Positions 61,451 to 64,000 of a stretch of 64,000 nucleotides of DNA are shown piece after piece. The stretch is from Nitrobacteraceae bacterium AZCC 1564 (GTDB lineage Bacteria > Pseudomonadota > Alphaproteobacteria > Rhizobiales > Xanthobacteraceae): the NCBI GenBank assembly GCA_036924835.1, contig JBAGRR010000001.1, positions 4,107,001-4,171,000 on the forward strand, given 5' to 3'. Under the pieces are notes generated by a model, which was given only the letters and a program-made list of their open reading frames with translations, made no database searches and was not told the DNA's origin. The position numbers and the translations under genes are program-made. Positions within the stretch are counted from its first letter, which is position 1. Each line of letters starts with the position of its first letter.

Positions 61451-62203
61451 ATGAAAATAGTCGTGATCGGCGGCACTGGCCTGATTGGCTCGAAGGCCGT
61501 TGCCATTCTGCGCCGAGGCGGCCATGAGGTCGTCGCCGCATCGCGCAAAGGTGGCGTCAACACCGTCACCGGAGAAGGGCTCGAAGAAGCTATGGCCGGC
61601 GCACAGGCGGTGATCGATCTTTCCGATGCGAGTTCATCAGACGCCAAGGCAGTGTTAGCATTCTTTGAGACCTCCGGCCGCAACCTTCTCGCGGCAGAGG
61701 TCGCGGCGGGCGTTCGGCACCATGTCGTGCTATCTATCGTCGGGACCGACCGGGTACCTGGCCAAGGCTATTACCGCGCGAAAGTCGCCCAAGAGAAACT
61801 GATCGAGGCTTCCGGTATCCCCTACACGATCATCCGCTCGACCCAGTTCTTCGAATTCCTCGGCAGCATCGCCGATGCGAATACGGATGGAATGGTTGTC
61901 CGGCTCCCGTCAGGCTTGCTTCAGCCTGTCGCGGCTGACGACGTTGCTGCCATCGTCACCGAAGTGGCCCTCGCGGATCCGCGAAATGGGATCATCGAGA
62001 TCGCGGGTCCGGAACGAGCCCCGTTCGACGAAATTGTCGCTCGCTATTTGAAGGCGATTGGCGACGCGCGGGAGGTCGTGAAAGATTCCGAAGCCCGATA
62101 TTTCGGCGGGCGACTCGAAGCGAAGTCGCTCGTACCATGGGGCGAGGCGCGTCTTGGCTTCATCTACTTTGAGGAGTGGTTACGCTCGCGGAAAGGAGCA
62201 TGA
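61451..62203 (+). CDS. NmrA-like/atypical SDR NAD(P)-binding protein
   Basis: This is a 250-residue Rossmann-fold protein with the atypical-SDR nucleotide motif GGTGLIGSKAVAIL at residues 8-21. VVLSIVGTDRVPGQGYYRAK is near residue 92, and TIIRSTQFFEFLGSIAD follows. The group includes NmrA sensors and NAD(P)H:quinone reductases such as QorB. GAAGGAGAG precedes ATG 61451. It is likely part of the same quinone/electrophile response region. Confidence 0.9.
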   Translation: MKIVVIGGTGLIGSKAVAILRRGGHEVVAASRKGGVNTVTGEGLEEAMAGAQAVIDLSDASSSDAKAVLAFFETSGRNLLAAEVAAGVRHHVVLSIVGTDRVPGQGYYRAKVAQEKLIEASGIPYTIIRSTQFFEFLGSIADANTDGMVVRLPSGLLQPVAADDVAAIVTEVALADPRNGIIEIAGPERAPFDEIVARYLKAIGDAREVVKDSEARYFGGRLEAKSLVPWGEARLGFIYFEEWLRSRKGA

Positions 62204-62355
62204 TTAGGTCGTCGCGAGCCACGTCGACAGCGCGCGATGCCACCATCGAGAAGGCGACGGCCGCATATGGCGGCGATGATGGTTCGAATCTGGTCTTCGT
62301 CCTTATTTATTTCCTCCCGGCTTTGCTGGCCTGCTGATTGCGGGCGCCGAACGGG

Positions 62356-63792
62356 TCAGTCTCGCGGGATGAAGTCGACATGCGGCCCTGGCTCGATGAT
62401 GAACACTGCGAGCGTGGCGAGAACGCAAGCGCCCGCGGCGATAGCCATCGCCATGTAGAATCCTGAGAACAACTGAGGACCACCCTGCTGCAGGACGCCG
62501 CCGAGTAGAGCGATGGAGAAGAGCGACGCGGCGCGCGAGACCGCGCTGTTGACGCCAGACGCGGTCCCGGCGCGATCTGCCTCGACGGAGGTGAGGACAA
62601 GTGTCGTCAACGGCGCGATCGCGACGCTCATGCCCAGCGCCAGCAATAGGATGGAGGGGAAGATGTCCGCCCAATAGGTCGCGTTCGGACCGATGCGGAG
62701 CGCCATCGCGCATCCCAACGCGACGACGGCACCGCCAGCGAACAATGGCGAGCGCCGGCCGAACCGGCGGCAGAGTATTCCGGCGAGCGGCGAGACGACC
62801 GTAATCAGCACTTGCAAGGGAATGAAGGCCAGGCCCGCCGCCAGCGTTGGCAGGTTCGCGCCCCGGATCATCACGAACGGGATCAAGGTTAGCATAACCG
62901 TGAATGGCCCGTAGAGGAGCGCGGTGAACAGGTTCGCACCGACGACCGATCGCGAGGCGAAGAGGGACGGGGGCAGCATGGCGCTGTCGCCTAATCGCCG
63001 TTCGGTCACGATGAGGCCGGTTAAGCCGCTCAGACCGATGATCAGGGTGACGAGCACCCAAAGGTTGAGACCGGAACCGTTGGTCAGGCTGGTCAGCCCT
63101 GCGCCCAGCCCGCCGAGCCCGACTGTCGAAAGGACCGCGCCACCGACGTCGACCCGGATGTGGCTGGTCGGTAAGTCCTTGGGTATCCACACGCCGCCGA
63201 TGGCCAGCGCGCCGGCAACGACGGGCAGGAGCATCAGAAAGGTCGTCCGCCAGGACCCGTGATCGAGGATCGCGCCGGCGATAGCGGGCGCGACGCCGCT
63301 GGCGACAGCCGCGGCGGCAGACCAGATACCGACCGCACGGGCTTTCTTGTCGGCGGGAAAGGCCTGCCCGAGCACGGACAGGCCGTTAGGCAGGATCAAG
63401 GCTTCGCCCAAGCCTTGCAGCAACCGGCCGACGATAAGCGGCGCGAAACTCGGCGCGAAACCAATCGCGGCCGCGCCCAAACCATAGAAAGCGATCCCCG
63501 TGAGGAAGATCCGTTTCTGTCCGAACCGGTCACCAAGAGCGCCGGCGAGCAAGGTCAGGGCCGCGAGCGGAAGGAGCTCGGCGTTCATCACCCACTGCAG
63601 CTCGAGCGGTGACAGGCGCATGTCTTGGCCAATCGCCGCCAGCGCGACCGTGACGATGGCGCTGCTGACGAAGACGAGGCAGCTGCCCAGGCTCGACGCG
63701 GCGAGCACCCTGGCGCTGCCCTGCGCGCCGACGGTCTTAGGCTCGGAGAGCGCCAGGCCGCTGTCGGTCAGGATCAGGGAGGCGCTGCCCAC
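62356..63792 (-). CDS. DHA2-type MFS drug/H+ exporter
   Basis: This 478-residue major facilitator protein is of the 14-TM DHA2 (QacA/EmrB-like) type by its loops. Motif A is in GALGDRFGQKRIFLTG near residue 85, with the motif C-like GVAPAIAGAILDHGSWRTTF near residue 165. It probably exports a toxic compound and is convergent with the NmrA-like gene. The ATG 63792 start begins MGSASLILTDSG. No paired HlyD/EmrA adaptor is nearby. Confidence 0.9.
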   Translation of the reverse strand: MGSASLILTDSGLALSEPKTVGAQGSARVLAASSLGSCLVFVSSAIVTVALAAIGQDMRLSPLELQWVMNAELLPLAALTLLAGALGDRFGQKRIFLTGIAFYGLGAAAIGFAPSFAPLIVGRLLQGLGEALILPNGLSVLGQAFPADKKARAVGIWSAAAAVASGVAPAIAGAILDHGSWRTTFLMLLPVVAGALAIGGVWIPKDLPTSHIRVDVGGAVLSTVGLGGLGAGLTSLTNGSGLNLWVLVTLIIGLSGLTGLIVTERRLGDSAMLPPSLFASRSVVGANLFTALLYGPFTVMLTLIPFVMIRGANLPTLAAGLAFIPLQVLITVVSPLAGILCRRFGRRSPLFAGGAVVALGCAMALRIGPNATYWADIFPSILLLALGMSVAIAPLTTLVLTSVEADRAGTASGVNSAVSRAASLFSIALLGGVLQQGGPQLFSGFYMAMAIAAGACVLATLAVFIIEPGPHVDFIPRD

Positions 63793-63884
63793 GATCTAAT
63801 CTCTCAGGTTAGGTCGCGCGAGTCGCGGTGCGCGAGCTCATTGGTCAGCAGCCTGAAGCTGTGAGCTGCCGTGGTGCACATATG

Positions 63885-64000
63885 TCAGGCGGGATGTCGC
63901 ACCGCCGTGCCTTGATTATTGTCGATAATGTAACGCCAGAACCCATCTGCGCCGCGCCGCATGATGTCGCTCGCTGTGCCGCGCATGTGCACTATCTTGC
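63885..64000 (-). CDS. NTF2-like/SnoaL-type small protein, C-terminal part (runs off right edge)
   Basis: The minus strand reads IVHMRGTASDIMRRGADGFW, then RYIIDNNQGTAVRHPA and a TGA at 63885-63887. The pattern D-x-MRRxxDGxWRYIIDN is the usual last strand of DUF4440/SnoaL-like NTF2 proteins. The N-terminus lies beyond the window. Confidence 0.6.
   Translation of the reverse strand, partial: KIVHMRGTASDIMRRGADGFWRYIIDNNQGTAVRHPA

Overview
The window is GC-rich alphaproteobacterial DNA, most likely from a Bradyrhizobium/Rhodopseudomonas-type member of the Hyphomicrobiales. The signs are LIV-type ABC transporters, CoxG/CoxMSL-type molybdenum hydroxylases, HxlR regulators, a DUF3095 protein, a P460 cytochrome and an OprO/P-type porin. 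This assignment rests on gene content and composition, not on a marker gene. No rRNA, intact tRNA, CRISPR array, integrase or transposase is visible.

Region 1 (1-23.6 kb) is a dense catabolic island. It holds a LIV-type ABC importer (substrate-binding protein cut by the left edge, then livH-livM-livG-livF) and a divergent 4-hydroxybutyryl-CoA dehydratase-like flavoprotein. Next come a regulator made of two fused HxlR domains, a CoxG-like protein, and a three-subunit molybdenum hydroxylase with an AHL/gamma-butyrolactonase-type metallo-beta-lactamase between the 2Fe-2S and Mo subunits. An Fe-type alcohol dehydrogenase, a hot-dog thioesterase, a crotonase-fold protein without the catalytic glutamates, an SDR without YxxxK, an acyl-CoA ligase and a succinic-semialdehyde-type dehydrogenase follow. 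A second LIV-type binding protein and a Cache-domain chemoreceptor close the island. A 12-bp sequence close to TTATGCAAGTAA recurs upstream of several of these units and probably makes them one regulon. Lactonase + Fe-ADH + SSADH is the enzyme set of Agrobacterium BlcCBA (gamma-butyrolactone to succinate). The CoA ligase, Mo hydroxylase and dehydratase-like protein point to a larger route through a lactone or 4-hydroxyacyl intermediate. I could not match the whole set to a pathway I know.

Region 2 (23.6-29 kb) is degraded and more AT-rich. It contains an AraC remnant, the 3' end of a tRNA (possible attachment scar), a membrane-protein gene readable only across several frames, a second split gene and an AMP-ligase tail.

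Region 3 (29-42 kb) carries a small membrane protein, an OprO/P-type porin between two ~415-bp direct repeats (one holding a broken copy of the downstream cytochrome P460 gene) and a DoxX protein. It continues with an MDR oxidoreductase, a two-subunit IorAB-type molybdenum hydroxylase, an AraC regulator, a DUF3095 protein, Dps and a GMC oxidoreductase.

Region 4 (42-47.5 kb) is an RND efflux operon whose pump gene is frameshifted by a 4-bp tandem duplication. It is bracketed by a truncated binding-protein gene, a histidine-kinase remnant and diverged direct repeats.

Region 5 (48-64 kb) looks like an electrophile/oxidative-stress and xenobiotic region: OsmC, LysR, peroxiredoxin-like, PPOX flavoprotein, a second MDR copy, three nitroreductases, two AhpD-like proteins, SDR, GST, azoreductase, GNAT, AraC, cupin, NmrA-like protein and a DHA2-type MFS exporter. 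The nitroreductase-AhpD pair with its leader and 3' hairpin is duplicated. An NTF2-like gene runs off the right edge.
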